DNA of 64,000 nt from Sphingobacterium sp. N143 (lineage in GTDB: Bacteria; Bacteroidota; Bacteroidia; Sphingobacteriales; Sphingobacteriaceae), in contig NZ_JACAIS010000001.1 in the NCBI RefSeq assembly GCF_030325625.1, positions 496,001-560,000 on the forward strand, read 5' to 3'. Below, one piece after another: positions 18,494 through 28,006 of the stretch. Both the position numbers and the translations under genes were made by a program. The notes under the pieces are model-generated. The model did no database searches, had not been told where the DNA came from, and saw only the letters and a list, made by a program, of their open reading frames with translations. Within the stretch, counting starts at the first letter, position 1. Each line of letters starts with the position of its first letter.

Positions 18494-20674
18494 ATGAGTG
18501 TATTGAAGAAAAGACCTTTAGAACAGCTGGGATATGACTTTATCCCTGCCGAATTTATTCGGGAAGGACAGGACGAATATACCTTGCGTTTCCAACAGAA
18601 TCCACGTCGTGACTACAGGGATCTCACTGCCGCGGAAATCCAACAATTAATAGAAAATGGAAATTGGTCCAGTGACTGGTCTAAGGTAAAAGTTTCCGCA
18701 ATATTTGATCCCAATCAGATTCAGTGCTGCAAATTTTATGGTTTGGTCCGTATAGGAAACTTAAATCCAAGTTATCTGGAATACCGTAATCTGCGCTTAC
18801 CCATCGGGCTTTATCATTCGACGATTATCAGTTCTGACTTTGGGGATGATGTCGCAGTCCATCATGTGGGGTACCTGTCTTATTTCATTGTGGGCAACGA
18901 TGTGCTGCTTAGTCAGATCAAAGAGATGGAAACAGGTAGTACGGCGAAGTTTGGAAATGGTATCTTAAGGGATGGTGAAGAACCGCATAAGCGTATCCAG
19001 TTGGAGCTGTGTAACGAAAATGGAGCGCGATCTGTTTATCCCTTTGATGGTATGCAGGCGGCAGATGTTTATCTATGGACGCGCAACCGGCAGGACACTG
19101 ATCTGCAGCGCCGTTTTGAGGAACTCACCGATCACAAGTTTGGCACACAGCGGGGATATTATAGTGAAATTGGGGATCGGTGCATTATTAAAAATACCTT
19201 TACGATCAAAAATGTGAAGATCGGTACGGATGCCTATATCAAAGGTGTCAATAAGCTGAAGAATGTAACCGTCAATTCATCACAAGAATCTTATACGCAA
19301 ATTGGTGAAGGCTGTGAGCTTGTCAATGGTATTATTGGCTATGGCTGCCGTATATTTTATGGTGTGAAAGCCGTACGTTTTATACTTGCTTCTTATTCAC
19401 AGCTTAAATATGGTGCCCGGCTGATCAATTCTTATCTGGGAGACAATTCAACAATCTCCTGCTGTGAGGTGTTGAACTCGCTGATCTTCCCGGCGCATGA
19501 GCAGCATCATAACAATTCTTTTTTATGTGCAGCATTGGTGATGGGGCAGAGCAATATGGCAGCGGGAGCAACTGTGGGATCCAACCACAACTCCAGGGCA
19601 GCGGATGGGGAGATTATTGCCGGGCGTGGTTTTTGGCCCGGACTCTGTGTGAGCCTGAAACATAATTCGAGATTTGCCTCTTACTGCCTGATCGTAAAAG
19701 GTGATTTCCTCCACGAACTGGATATCCAACTGCCTTTCACATTAGTGAGCAACGATGTACAAAATGACCGGTTGGTATTAATTCCAGGCTATTGGTTTAT
19801 GTACAACATGTATGCACTGGTACGCAATGCCAACAAGTATCAGTCGCGGGACAACAGAAACTTCAAAAATCAATATTTTGAATATGATATGCTTGCCCCT
19901 GATACGGTAAATGAAATGTTTACCGGTATGGATACATTGGCATTGGCGGTAGCAGACAGCCTGCAACCTGGCGAACATGAGACCAGACAGCAAAAGCTAA
20001 TGGCCGGACGGGCTTTGTTAGCCAATAATATTGATTTAAAAGATAAAACCATCGTATTGACGGAAGCGGAAAATTCGCGTAGGCCTACTATCATCCAGAA
20101 AGTAGGGGAAGCTTATCATCTTTACCGTTCGTTTATTAAATATTACGGTGTATTGCATCTCATGGATGCCTTGGAAGAAGGACTTTCATTAGATGATGTC
20201 CTGGAAAGCCTTCGTACTGAACAGCGGACGCGCTGGGAAAATGTCGGTGGTCAATTGATTGAATACAATGCCCTACAACGTTTTTTGGATGATATCAAAT
20301 CCAAGCGGATTGATTCATGGGAGGATGTACATGAGTTTTATCATGAAAAAAGTAAAGAATATCTATCGGATAAACAAAAGCATGCGCTGCTGTCATTAAT
20401 TGAGATATTGAAGTTGGAAGGCATGGAGATATCCAAAGATAAAATCGTATCTTTGTTGGATCAAGCGCTAGGACACCGTATTTGGATTGGGGAACAAATT
20501 TATAAATCCCGAGCTAAGGACTATAAAAATCCGTTTAAAAATATGGTGTATGCCAATGAAGAAGAACGTGATATTGTTGTTGGAAAGCTAGAAGAAAATG
20601 CCTTCATAATTCAACAGCAAAATGAACTCGAAATATTTAAAGAAAGGGTTGCTAATTTGAAAGGGCAATTTTAA
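18494..20674 (+). CDS. DUF4954-family protein with left-handed beta-helix
   Basis: 726 residues without signal peptide or membrane segment, so cytoplasmic. The middle (roughly residues 220-400) has imperfect hexapeptide-type repeats (IGDRCIIKNTFTIKNVKIG, YTQIGEGCELVNGIIGYGCR, GARLINSYLGDNSTISCCEV) as in acyl- or nucleotidyltransferase beta-helices. Conserved His/Asn-rich segments follow (HEQHHNNSF, GSNHNSRAADGE). It matches what I know as DUF4954, a Bacteroidota family of unknown function. Being 8 nt downstream of glmS, a role in amino-sugar or UDP-GlcNAc metabolism is a reasonable inference. The C-terminal third is helical and may be a separate domain. Confidence 0.85.
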   Translation: MSVLKKRPLEQLGYDFIPAEFIREGQDEYTLRFQQNPRRDYRDLTAAEIQQLIENGNWSSDWSKVKVSAIFDPNQIQCCKFYGLVRIGNLNPSYLEYRNLRLPIGLYHSTIISSDFGDDVAVHHVGYLSYFIVGNDVLLSQIKEMETGSTAKFGNGILRDGEEPHKRIQLELCNENGARSVYPFDGMQAADVYLWTRNRQDTDLQRRFEELTDHKFGTQRGYYSEIGDRCIIKNTFTIKNVKIGTDAYIKGVNKLKNVTVNSSQESYTQIGEGCELVNGIIGYGCRIFYGVKAVRFILASYSQLKYGARLINSYLGDNSTISCCEVLNSLIFPAHEQHHNNSFLCAALVMGQSNMAAGATVGSNHNSRAADGEIIAGRGFWPGLCVSLKHNSRFASYCLIVKGDFLHELDIQLPFTLVSNDVQNDRLVLIPGYWFMYNMYALVRNANKYQSRDNRNFKNQYFEYDMLAPDTVNEMFTGMDTLALAVADSLQPGEHETRQQKLMAGRALLANNIDLKDKTIVLTEAENSRRPTIIQKVGEAYHLYRSFIKYYGVLHLMDALEEGLSLDDVLESLRTEQRTRWENVGGQLIEYNALQRFLDDIKSKRIDSWEDVHEFYHEKSKEYLSDKQKHALLSLIEILKLEGMEISKDKIVSLLDQALGHRIWIGEQIYKSRAKDYKNPFKNMVYANEEERDIVVGKLEENAFIIQQQNELEIFKERVANLKGQF

Positions 20675-20677
20675 AAG

Positions 20678-20704
20678 AAAGGCTTCCGCTCGGAAGCCTT
20701 TTCT
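20678..20704. terminator. Terminator after the glmS-DUF4954 operon
   Basis: 11-bp stem AAAGGCTTCCG / CGGAAGCCTTT (20678-20688, 20691-20701) with a 2-nt apical gap and T-rich tail, between convergent genes; it can serve both directions. Confidence 0.8.
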
Positions 20705-20772
20705 GTTTTATTTTTTTGATCTATTCATTAGCTCATCTGCTTAAGTAATCAACACATAGTGCAAAAACCGGT

Positions 20773-21345
20773 CTAACCCGCATCATTGATCTTATCCAAT
20801 GGTTTACGTTTGTTCTCTTTGATATGTTTAAAGTGGCTTGGTGTGAGACCAGTCACTTTTTTGAACTGATTGCTTAGGTATGCTACACTGGAATAATTCA
20901 GCTGATAAGCAATTTCACTTAAAGTAAGCTCATCGTAGACCAGCAATTCCTTGACATACTCGATCTTTTGGCTGATAAAATATTTTTCGATCGTCATTCC
21001 CTCCACATCAGAGAATAAATTGGAGATATAATTATAATCGTGGTATACCTGATTGCTGATGATCTCCGAAAGGTTGAGGTTGGTATTATTGTGTTGATTA
21101 CGGATCAAATCCAGTACTAAAAGCTTCACTTGTTCAATTAAAACTGTCTTTTTGTCGTCAATTAACTCAAACCCCAGTGCAGAAAAATTGTGTGCTAATT
21201 GTGCAGTTTGTGCTTTAGTCAGCGTTTCCTCGATTTCAACCTGTCCCAGGGCGATGTGTTTAATATGCAGATTAAGCTTGGTTAATTCGTTTTCGACAAC
21301 CATGATGCATCTGTTGCAGACCATGTTTTTTATAGCAAGTTTCAT
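20773..21345 (-). CDS. AraC-family regulator with N-terminal HMA-like (CxxC) domain
   Basis: 190 residues. Residues 1-70 resemble a heavy-metal-associated fold: KNMVCNRCIMVVENEL carries Cys10 and Cys13 in the position of the metal-binding MxCxxC motif, followed by a pattern of two helices and strands. Residues ~85-185 are an AraC DNA-binding domain (LSLSEIAYQLNYSSVAYLSNQFKK, GLTPSHFKHIKE). This short architecture recurs in Bacteroidota; metal (copper or another soft metal) or thiol sensing is an inference from the CxxC. No metal transporter gene is adjacent, so its target is not obvious. Confidence 0.85.
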   Translation of the reverse strand: MKLAIKNMVCNRCIMVVENELTKLNLHIKHIALGQVEIEETLTKAQTAQLAHNFSALGFELIDDKKTVLIEQVKLLVLDLIRNQHNNTNLNLSEIISNQVYHDYNYISNLFSDVEGMTIEKYFISQKIEYVKELLVYDELTLSEIAYQLNYSSVAYLSNQFKKVTGLTPSHFKHIKENKRKPLDKINDAG

Positions 21346-21576
21346 GAAGATTATTTTAATTCAATTTACAAAATTGAACCCAAAAATCGTGAATTTGTCT
21401 CACATTCCTTTGTAAGATTTAAAGGATATGTTGTAGTTTTTTGGAGTATGGATTGTTTGGGATAAATATAGGATAGCATCGGCAGTATTTTTAAACCTGT
21501 TTGACGGATATTCGACAAATATTTGAAACAGATCCACGCCTGAAATCAGGTGCACCTTTGAACCATGGGTACAAAA

Positions 21577-21604
21577 AAGCATCTTTTTTCTGAAAAAGAT
21601 GCTT
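21577..21604 (-). terminator. Terminator of lgt
   Basis: 12-bp perfect stem AAGCATCTTTTT / AAAAAGATGCTT (21577-21588, 21593-21604), loop TCTG, 34 nt after the lgt stop codon on the minus strand. Confidence 0.75.
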
Positions 21605-21638
21605 AATAAATATGTTTTATAAACGATAGCGTATTATT

Positions 21639-22457
21639 TTAACTAGCTTTTGGTTTACGAAAGATAAAGTAAAGGCCTATTAAAATAAATGGAATGCTCA
21701 ATAGCTGTCCCATATTTAATGCCATGCTTTGTTCAAAGGCTTCCTGATCAATTTTAAAATGTTCCAAGACCATACGTGCGCCAAATAAGAGTACCATGAA
21801 AATACCAAATAACTGGCCCTTTTGGCGATTTGGATTGGATCTGAACAATGAGGCAATGATAATAAAAATAAGAATGTAGGCGAAGGCTTCATACAGTTGA
21901 CCTGGGTGACGTGGAACTTGATCGATGCGCTCGAAAACAACAGCCCAAGGTAGATCTGTTGGGGTACCGATCATTTCAGAATTGAAGAAGTTTCCGATAC
22001 GGATAAGCGCTCCAGCGATTGGTACAACGACCACCAGCCGGTCTGCAAGCCATAAAAAGTCGGTTTTTGTTTTACGACAGAAGAGATACAAGGCGATGAG
22101 AATACCGATTGCTCCGCCATGGGAGGCAAGCCCCGCAAAGCCGGTGATATGAAAGCCCGATTCGTCCCATTTGAAGGGGAGGAAGATTTCGAGGATATGA
22201 TCTTTATAATAATCAAAATCATAAAATAAGCAGTGGCCAAGACGTGCCCCGATCAAGGTACCCAAAAAGATATAAATGGAGAGTTGATCCAATTGTTCTT
22301 GTGTACGGCCTTCCTTTTTGAAAATACGTAACATAATCACATAGGAAACAAAAAATGCCAACAGCCAGCACAGGGCATAATAGCGTAAGGCAAATGCGCC
22401 GAAGTTGAACATTTCGGGATCAATATTCCAATGGATAGCACTTAGTATCGAATTCAT
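21639..22457 (-). CDS. lgt: Prolipoprotein diacylglyceryl transferase
   Basis: 272 residues, about seven transmembrane segments. It transfers diacylglyceryl from phosphatidylglycerol to the lipobox cysteine in the inner membrane. Family motifs: RYYALCWLLAF near residue 25, LGTLIGARLGHCLFYD, GLASHGGAIG with the essential His, and the Lgt signature around ALIRIGNFFNSEMIG with Arg and Asn. The window encodes several lipobox proteins that it would process. The gene stands alone, divergent from the M42 peptidase. Confidence 0.97.
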   Translation of the reverse strand: MNSILSAIHWNIDPEMFNFGAFALRYYALCWLLAFFVSYVIMLRIFKKEGRTQEQLDQLSIYIFLGTLIGARLGHCLFYDFDYYKDHILEIFLPFKWDESGFHITGFAGLASHGGAIGILIALYLFCRKTKTDFLWLADRLVVVVPIAGALIRIGNFFNSEMIGTPTDLPWAVVFERIDQVPRHPGQLYEAFAYILIFIIIASLFRSNPNRQKGQLFGIFMVLLFGARMVLEHFKIDQEAFEQSMALNMGQLLSIPFILIGLYFIFRKPKAS

Positions 22458-22619
22458 ATATTTTATGTCAGTTTAAATTATCAAGGTAAAGATAAGGTTT
22501 AATCTTATTTTTCAACAAAATCAATGTGAATTGTAAAAGGAATATTCCAAAAAACATTTTTACTTTTGCATTTTATTGAAATTTTCATATTTTGACAGAA
22601 GTAAACAGCAAAGGAAAAG

Positions 22620-23738
22620 ATGGCAGAAAAGAATAAGAAAAAAGAACAGAAAACGACAGCTGTCGTTACAAAAGCTTCGCTTTCATTTTTTGAAAAATAT
22701 ATAAACAATGCTTCACCAACAGGTTTTGAATGGGATGGTCAACGTCTGTGGTTGGACTATTTGAAGCCTTATGTGGACGAAACTTTCGTGGATAATTATG
22801 GAACCGCCGTGGGGGTAATCAACCCCAAGGCTGCTTATAAAGTGGTGATTGAAGCCCATGCAGATGAAATCTCCTGGTTTGTCAATTATATTACCAAGGA
22901 TGGTTTGATTTACGTGGTGCGCAATGGTGGTTCGGATCACCAGATTGCCCCTTCAAAACGTGTCAATATCCATACGGACAAAGGGATTGTTAAAGCGGTG
23001 TTCGGCTGGCCGGCGATACATACCCGCTCGGGAGAAAAAGAAGAAAACCCTTCGCTGAAAAATATCTTTTTGGACTGTGGATGCAGTACGAAAGAGGAGG
23101 TAGAGGCTTTGGGTGTACATGTGGGCTGTGTGATTACCTATGAAGATACCTTCTCCGTTTTAAATGATCGTTATTATGTTGGCCGTGCCATGGACAACCG
23201 TGCTGGAGGTTTTATGATTGCCGAGGTGGCCCGACTGTTAAAAGAGAATAAAAAGAAATTGCCGTTTGGATTATATATCGTAAATTCGGTGCAGGAAGAA
23301 ATTGGATTGCGTGGTGCCGAAATGATTGCCGACCGGATTAAACCGAATGTCGCTATTGTAACCGATGTAACGCATGATACCCAGACCCCGATGATCAATA
23401 AGATTACGCAAGGGGATTTATTCGCTGGAAAAGGTCCGGTATTATCCTATGCTCCAGCAGTTCAGGTTAACCTAAATAAACTGTTAGTTAAGGTTGCTGA
23501 GCAGAGTAATATTCCATTCCAGCGTCAGGCTTGCTCACGTTATACGGGTACAGATACGGATGCTTTTGCCTATAGTAATGGCGGCGTGCCCTCAGCTCTG
23601 ATCTCATTGCCACTACGATATATGCACACGACCGTGGAGATGATACACAAGGAGGATGTCGATCATGTGATTCGTCTGATTTACGAAACATTATTGAATA
23701 TTGAAGATGGACAGGACTTTAGAACATTTACAAAATAG
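22620..23738 (+). CDS. M42-family metallopeptidase (aminopeptidase/endoglucanase-like)
   Basis: 372 residues, cytoplasmic. M42 enzymes are di-metal aminopeptidases forming tetrahedral dodecamers. Metal and catalytic residues are in place: His in IEAHADEISWF, the bridging Asp in RAMDNRAGG, the Glu pair in SVQEEIGLRGA, Asp in VTDVTHD and the C-terminal His in LRYMHTTVEMI. The N-terminus has an extra ~25-residue Lys-rich tail. It is followed after 37 nt by the DUF3467 gene, likely cotranscribed. A TACTTTTG box at 22561-22568 is a possible -7 element, but no good -33 partner is seen. Confidence 0.92.
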   Translation: MAEKNKKKEQKTTAVVTKASLSFFEKYINNASPTGFEWDGQRLWLDYLKPYVDETFVDNYGTAVGVINPKAAYKVVIEAHADEISWFVNYITKDGLIYVVRNGGSDHQIAPSKRVNIHTDKGIVKAVFGWPAIHTRSGEKEENPSLKNIFLDCGCSTKEEVEALGVHVGCVITYEDTFSVLNDRYYVGRAMDNRAGGFMIAEVARLLKENKKKLPFGLYIVNSVQEEIGLRGAEMIADRIKPNVAIVTDVTHDTQTPMINKITQGDLFAGKGPVLSYAPAVQVNLNKLLVKVAEQSNIPFQRQACSRYTGTDTDAFAYSNGGVPSALISLPLRYMHTTVEMIHKEDVDHVIRLIYETLLNIEDGQDFRTFTK

Positions 23739-23775
23739 AATTTAAGATTATATTAACTTATCATTTAGAATTATT

Positions 23776-24120
23776 ATGGAAAATAACCAAAATCAAAACG
23801 AATTGAGCATCGAGTTGACAGAAGAAGTAGCAGAAGGAACCTACTCAAATCTTGCGATTATCACTCACTCTAATACAGAATTTGTGGTTGACTTTATCCG
23901 TGTGATGCCAGGAGTGCCAAAAGCAAAAGTGAAATCAAGAATCGTTTTGACTCCAGAGCACGCAAAACGCTTGTTGGGTGCATTGGTTGATAACGTAAAC
24001 CGTTTCGAAGCATTGAACGGTCCAATCAAAATGGATGCTGGTGTTGCTGAACAACAACCACAACAAGGTGGTGATCCTACCGTAGCGTTTCCTTTCGGAA
24101 CTCCACAAGGTCAAGCATAG
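23776..24120 (+). CDS. DUF3467 domain protein
   Basis: 114 residues, family length. The DUF3467 pattern is visible: YSNLAIITHSNTEFVVDFI, PGVPKAKVKSRIVLTPEHAK and RLLGALVDNVNRFEA. The C-terminus is Gln/Gly/Pro-rich. No signal peptide. The function of the family is unknown; it is widespread and small, and in this window sits 37 nt behind the M42 peptidase gene and before a strong terminator. Confidence 0.9.
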   Translation: MENNQNQNELSIELTEEVAEGTYSNLAIITHSNTEFVVDFIRVMPGVPKAKVKSRIVLTPEHAKRLLGALVDNVNRFEALNGPIKMDAGVAEQQPQQGGDPTVAFPFGTPQGQA

Positions 24121-24150
24121 TCTGTAGAAAATTATTTCAGCATATTTTAG

Positions 24151-24180
24151 GCGCCAATAAAACAATTGGCGCTTTTTTTT
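24151..24180 (+). terminator. Terminator after the DUF3467 gene
   Basis: 8-bp GC-rich stem GCGCCAAT / ATTGGCGC (24151-24158, 24165-24172) followed by T8. Confidence 0.88.
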
Positions 24181-24272
24181 GTCACTGACTGTGGTTGCCG
24201 GAGTATACTGATGTTTGGGCTTGGGCCTGACTTTTGCTAATTTTATGAAAACTATTTTAAAAGGAGAATTAT

Positions 24273-25781
24273 ATGGATATTCAAGTGCGCAACTTGACAA
24301 AGAAGGATTATGTTGATTTAAAGAAATCAATGGAGGAAGCGTATCAGGGCGTGGGGGAAACCTGGACAAGGGAAAATATTCAGGATTTGATCGATTTATT
24401 TCCAGAAGGGCAATTGTGTGTGGAAATCGATGGACGTGTTGTTGCCTGTGCATTGTCCATTATTCTCAATTCAAAAAAGAATAATATCTATGATAGCTAT
24501 TATGATATTATTGATGATGGTAAGTTTAGTAAACACAGTGATGATGGTGATACTTTATATGGAATCGAGGTATTTGTGCATCCTGAACATCGTGCGCTAC
24601 GACTGGGACGGCGTCTCTATGATGCCCGAAAGGAACTCTGTGAACAGATGAACTTAAAATGCATTGTTGCTGGAGGACGGATTCCCAATTACCATAATTA
24701 TGCGGACAAAATGAGTCCGAGAGTATATATTGAAAAAGTAAAACGGAAGGAGATCTATGATCCAACATTGACATTTCAGCTTTCTAATGACTTTCATGTC
24801 AAAAAGATCCTGAAACATTACCTGCCGGAGGATGCGGAGTCCATGGAATTTGCCACACTGCTTGAATGGAACAATATCTATTATGAAGCGGATACACGCT
24901 CTATTTCCACCACAAAACAGACGATCCGTCTGGGACTGGTGCAATGGGAGATGCGTCTGTTTGACAATATCGAAGCTTTCTATGACCAGATTGAATTTTT
25001 TGTGGATACGGTGAGTGACTATGGAACAGATTTTATCCTATTTCCAGAATTTTTCAATACGCCCTTAATGCGTCCCTACAATGATCTTCCTGAGCGCTTG
25101 GCAATGGAAAAACTGGCACAGCATACAAATGAAATTATTGACCGGATTCAACAATTCGCCGTTTCATACAATGTGAATATTATTGCAGGCTCTATGCCGG
25201 TCGTGGAAAACAAAAAGCTATATAATGTTTCTTACCTATGCCATCGTAGTGGTAAGCTCGATGAATTCAAGAAGATCCACATCACACCGAATGAGTTTAA
25301 ATATTACGGCATGGTGGGAGGAAGTGAGGTTAAAGTATTTGATACGGATTGTGGCAAAGTAGGCTTGTTGATCTGTTATGATGTGGAATTTCCGGAGCTC
25401 AGTCGTATTTTGGCAGACCAGGGGATGCAGATTCTGTTTGTACCGTTTATGACGGATACCCAAAATGGGTATATCCGCGTAAGAAGCTGTGCGCAGGCAC
25501 GAGCAATTGAAAATGAATGTTATGTCGCCATTGCGGGATCGGTAGGAAACTTACCGCGTGTTAACAATATGGATATTCAATATTCACAGTCTGCGGTTTT
25601 TACCCCTTCGGATTTTGCTTTTCCAAATAATGCGATTAAAGCGGAGGCCACACCGAATGCTGAAATGGTGCTCATTGCAGATGTTGATCTGTATGCCCTT
25701 CGGGATCTCCATGAGTACGGCACCGTCAAGATCATGAAAGACCGACGTAAAGACCTGTATGAAGTAAAACTTTTGAAATAA
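24273..25781 (+). CDS. Bifunctional GNAT N-acetyltransferase / carbon-nitrogen hydrolase
   Basis: 502 residues, two domains. Residues ~1-200 are GNAT-like, with the acetyl-CoA loop region HPEHRALRLGRRLYDARKEL. Residues ~215-500 are a nitrilase-superfamily hydrolase with the E-K-C triad: Glu259 in LFPEFFNT, Lys333/Lys334 in FKKIHITPNEF and Cys368 in LLICYDVEFPEL. This fusion is known in several phyla, but its physiological substrate is not settled; the nitrilase half may release ammonia from an amide. No signal peptide. A good Shine-Dalgarno (AAAGGAG) lies 8 nt before the ATG. Confidence 0.9.
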   Translation: MDIQVRNLTKKDYVDLKKSMEEAYQGVGETWTRENIQDLIDLFPEGQLCVEIDGRVVACALSIILNSKKNNIYDSYYDIIDDGKFSKHSDDGDTLYGIEVFVHPEHRALRLGRRLYDARKELCEQMNLKCIVAGGRIPNYHNYADKMSPRVYIEKVKRKEIYDPTLTFQLSNDFHVKKILKHYLPEDAESMEFATLLEWNNIYYEADTRSISTTKQTIRLGLVQWEMRLFDNIEAFYDQIEFFVDTVSDYGTDFILFPEFFNTPLMRPYNDLPERLAMEKLAQHTNEIIDRIQQFAVSYNVNIIAGSMPVVENKKLYNVSYLCHRSGKLDEFKKIHITPNEFKYYGMVGGSEVKVFDTDCGKVGLLICYDVEFPELSRILADQGMQILFVPFMTDTQNGYIRVRSCAQARAIENECYVAIAGSVGNLPRVNNMDIQYSQSAVFTPSDFAFPNNAIKAEATPNAEMVLIADVDLYALRDLHEYGTVKIMKDRRKDLYEVKLLK

Positions 25782-25849
25782 TGAAGTCTTGCTTTTGTAG
25801 GGCTTCAAAATATGCTTAGCTTTAGTTATATTCTTTAATCTTATAAAGT

Positions 25850-27892
25850 ATGATACAAAAAGTAAAATGGGGAACACTTTCTATCGTTTTAATGATGATG
25901 TCATGTCAGTCCAATAAGAACAATGAGAGTGAACAAACGGCCAGGACCAATTTTTTTGATGTTTCTGGTATGGACACCACCGTTAACCCAGGTGACAACT
26001 TTTTCCAATATGCCAATGGTGGCTGGATGAAAAATACAGCAATTCCAGCTTCTGAAACCGGTTGGGGGTCTTTTTATATTCTGGCAGATGAAAATCTGGA
26101 GAAGTTAAAGACTGTATTGGAAAATGCAGCCAATTCTGGCAGCAAAAAAGGAACTGATCAGCAAAAAGCGGGTGACTTCTATGCTAGCGGAATGGATACG
26201 GTTACCATTGATCAACTTGGTTCAAAGCCGATAGAGCCGACCATCCAGAAGATCAATGCGCTGCAAAATATGGATGAGCTGATTGCCTATGCTGCAGATG
26301 GTTTTAAAGAAGGGGATGGTGATCTTTTCTCTTTCTACGTGGGGGCCGATGACCGGATAAGCAATAAAAATGCACTGCAGTTTTTTCAAGGAGGCTTGAA
26401 TCTACCCGAGGCAAGTTATTATCTGGATCAGGACGACAAGGCAAAAAAAATTAGGGCGGCCTATGTCGCTTATTTGGTGAAATTGTTTGGTCTGATCGGT
26501 GAGGGGGCGGATGCCCAAAAGTCTGCGGAGGATGTGCTGAAATTGGAAACGGAAATCGCAAAGTCTCATCTAACACCTGTTGAGCTTCGGGATCCCATTA
26601 AAAATTACAACAAATTTGCGGTTCAGGATTTTCAAAAGCAAACACCCAATCTGAACTGGAAAGATATTTTGGGACGTTTGGAGGTGAAGACAGATACGAT
26701 TCTTGTTCAGCAACCCAAGTTTTATCTTGCACTGAATAACTTATTGAAGTCACAGCCGCTAGCTGTTTGGAAAACAAAGTTAAAGGCTGATTTGCTGAAT
26801 GCTTCGGCCAATGCTTTAAGCAAAGATTTTCGAGATGCTAAATTCGACCTGTATGGTAAAACCCTGAATGGACAGAAACAACAAAAGGAACGGTGGAAAT
26901 TAATGGTGAGCTCAGCGGATGGGAGCTTGGGTGAAATCGTCGGCAAACTGTATGTAGATGACTATTTTAAACCTGAAGCAAAACAGCGTATGTTGGAATT
27001 GGTGGATAATCTGCAAAAGGTATATAAGTCCAGAATAGAAAAGCTGGACTGGATGACTCCTGAAACCAAGAAAAAGGCTATTGAAAAACTAGAAGCATTT
27101 ACAAAGAAAATTGGTTATCCGGAGAAATGGAAAGATTACAGTGATGTAGAGATTGCTAAAGATACATATTATGCCAATCTGCAAGCAGCGGCAAAGCATG
27201 CGTATAAAGAAATGGTGGGTAAAATCAGTAAGCCCGTTGATAAAACAGAGTGGTTAATGACTACACCTACCGTAAATGCATATTATAATCCGCCTTATAA
27301 TGAAATCGTGTTCCCAGCCGGAATATTACAGTTCCCATTTTTTGATGCCAATGCTGATGATGCAATCAATTATGGAGCCATCGGCGCGGTGATCGGACAT
27401 GAGATGACACATGGATTTGACGATCAGGGTAGGCAATATGATAAGGCTGGCAACCTCAATGATTGGTGGACCGCTGTAGATGCCAAGCAATTTACGGAGC
27501 GTGCAGATCAAGTCGTCAAATTATATGGAAGTTTTACTTTATTGGACAACCAGCATGTAAACGGTGCACTGACCTTAGGGGAAAATTTGGCAGACATCGG
27601 TGGGCTGAATATCGCCTATGATGCGTTCAAATTGACAAAACAAGGGCAGGGGAATGAGAAGATTGACGGATTTACACCGGATCAGCGATTTTTCTTGAGC
27701 TTTGCACAGGTTTGGCGTGTTAAAAGCAGTGATGAACGGATGCGTTTGCGTTTGAAGGTTGACCCACATAGTCCGGAGCAATTCCGTGTAAACGGTCCAG
27801 TGTATAATATGGAGGCATTTTATAAAGCTTTTGACGTGCAGCCCACGGCTAAAATGTATGTGGCACCAGAAAAAAGAATTCTGGTCTGGTAA
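25850..27892 (+). CDS. M13-family (neprilysin/PepO-like) metallopeptidase lipoprotein
   Basis: 680 residues. The signal ends in a lipobox-like MMSC (Cys about residue 23), predicting an envelope lipoprotein. The zinc site is complete: HEMTH at residues 517-521 and Glu578 in ENLADIGG; NAYYNPPYNEIVFPAGILQ upstream is the substrate-binding motif, and the C-terminus ends with YVAPEKRILVW (M13 proteins usually end CXXW-like). It probably degrades peptides in the periplasm or at the cell surface. Monocistronic by spacing. Confidence 0.93.
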   Translation: MIQKVKWGTLSIVLMMMSCQSNKNNESEQTARTNFFDVSGMDTTVNPGDNFFQYANGGWMKNTAIPASETGWGSFYILADENLEKLKTVLENAANSGSKKGTDQQKAGDFYASGMDTVTIDQLGSKPIEPTIQKINALQNMDELIAYAADGFKEGDGDLFSFYVGADDRISNKNALQFFQGGLNLPEASYYLDQDDKAKKIRAAYVAYLVKLFGLIGEGADAQKSAEDVLKLETEIAKSHLTPVELRDPIKNYNKFAVQDFQKQTPNLNWKDILGRLEVKTDTILVQQPKFYLALNNLLKSQPLAVWKTKLKADLLNASANALSKDFRDAKFDLYGKTLNGQKQQKERWKLMVSSADGSLGEIVGKLYVDDYFKPEAKQRMLELVDNLQKVYKSRIEKLDWMTPETKKKAIEKLEAFTKKIGYPEKWKDYSDVEIAKDTYYANLQAAAKHAYKEMVGKISKPVDKTEWLMTTPTVNAYYNPPYNEIVFPAGILQFPFFDANADDAINYGAIGAVIGHEMTHGFDDQGRQYDKAGNLNDWWTAVDAKQFTERADQVVKLYGSFTLLDNQHVNGALTLGENLADIGGLNIAYDAFKLTKQGQGNEKIDGFTPDQRFFLSFAQVWRVKSSDERMRLRLKVDPHSPEQFRVNGPVYNMEAFYKAFDVQPTAKMYVAPEKRILVW

Positions 27893-27942
27893 TCAAGGTC
27901 TGAGATAGGTGGTTAGAGTTTGTGTAAAAAGATAAATTTATC

Positions 27943-27973
27943 TTTGAATTGTGATAAAAACTACTTACTTTTG
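27943..27973 (+). promoter_or_regulatory. Promoter of rplU-rpmA
   Basis: TTTG at 27943-27946 and TACTTTTG at 27966-27973 with a 19-nt spacer, an exact fit to the Bacteroidota promoter pattern. Initiation near 27980 gives a leader of about 27 nt. Confidence 0.8.
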
Positions 27974-28006
27974 CCGTTCATTTAATAACAATTTAATTAA
28001 TTAACA

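Noticed and set aside
25782..25849. Possible terminator TGAAGTC...GGCTTCA after the GNAT-nitrilase gene
   Set aside because: The stem has two G-U pairs and no proper T tract; too weak to list.
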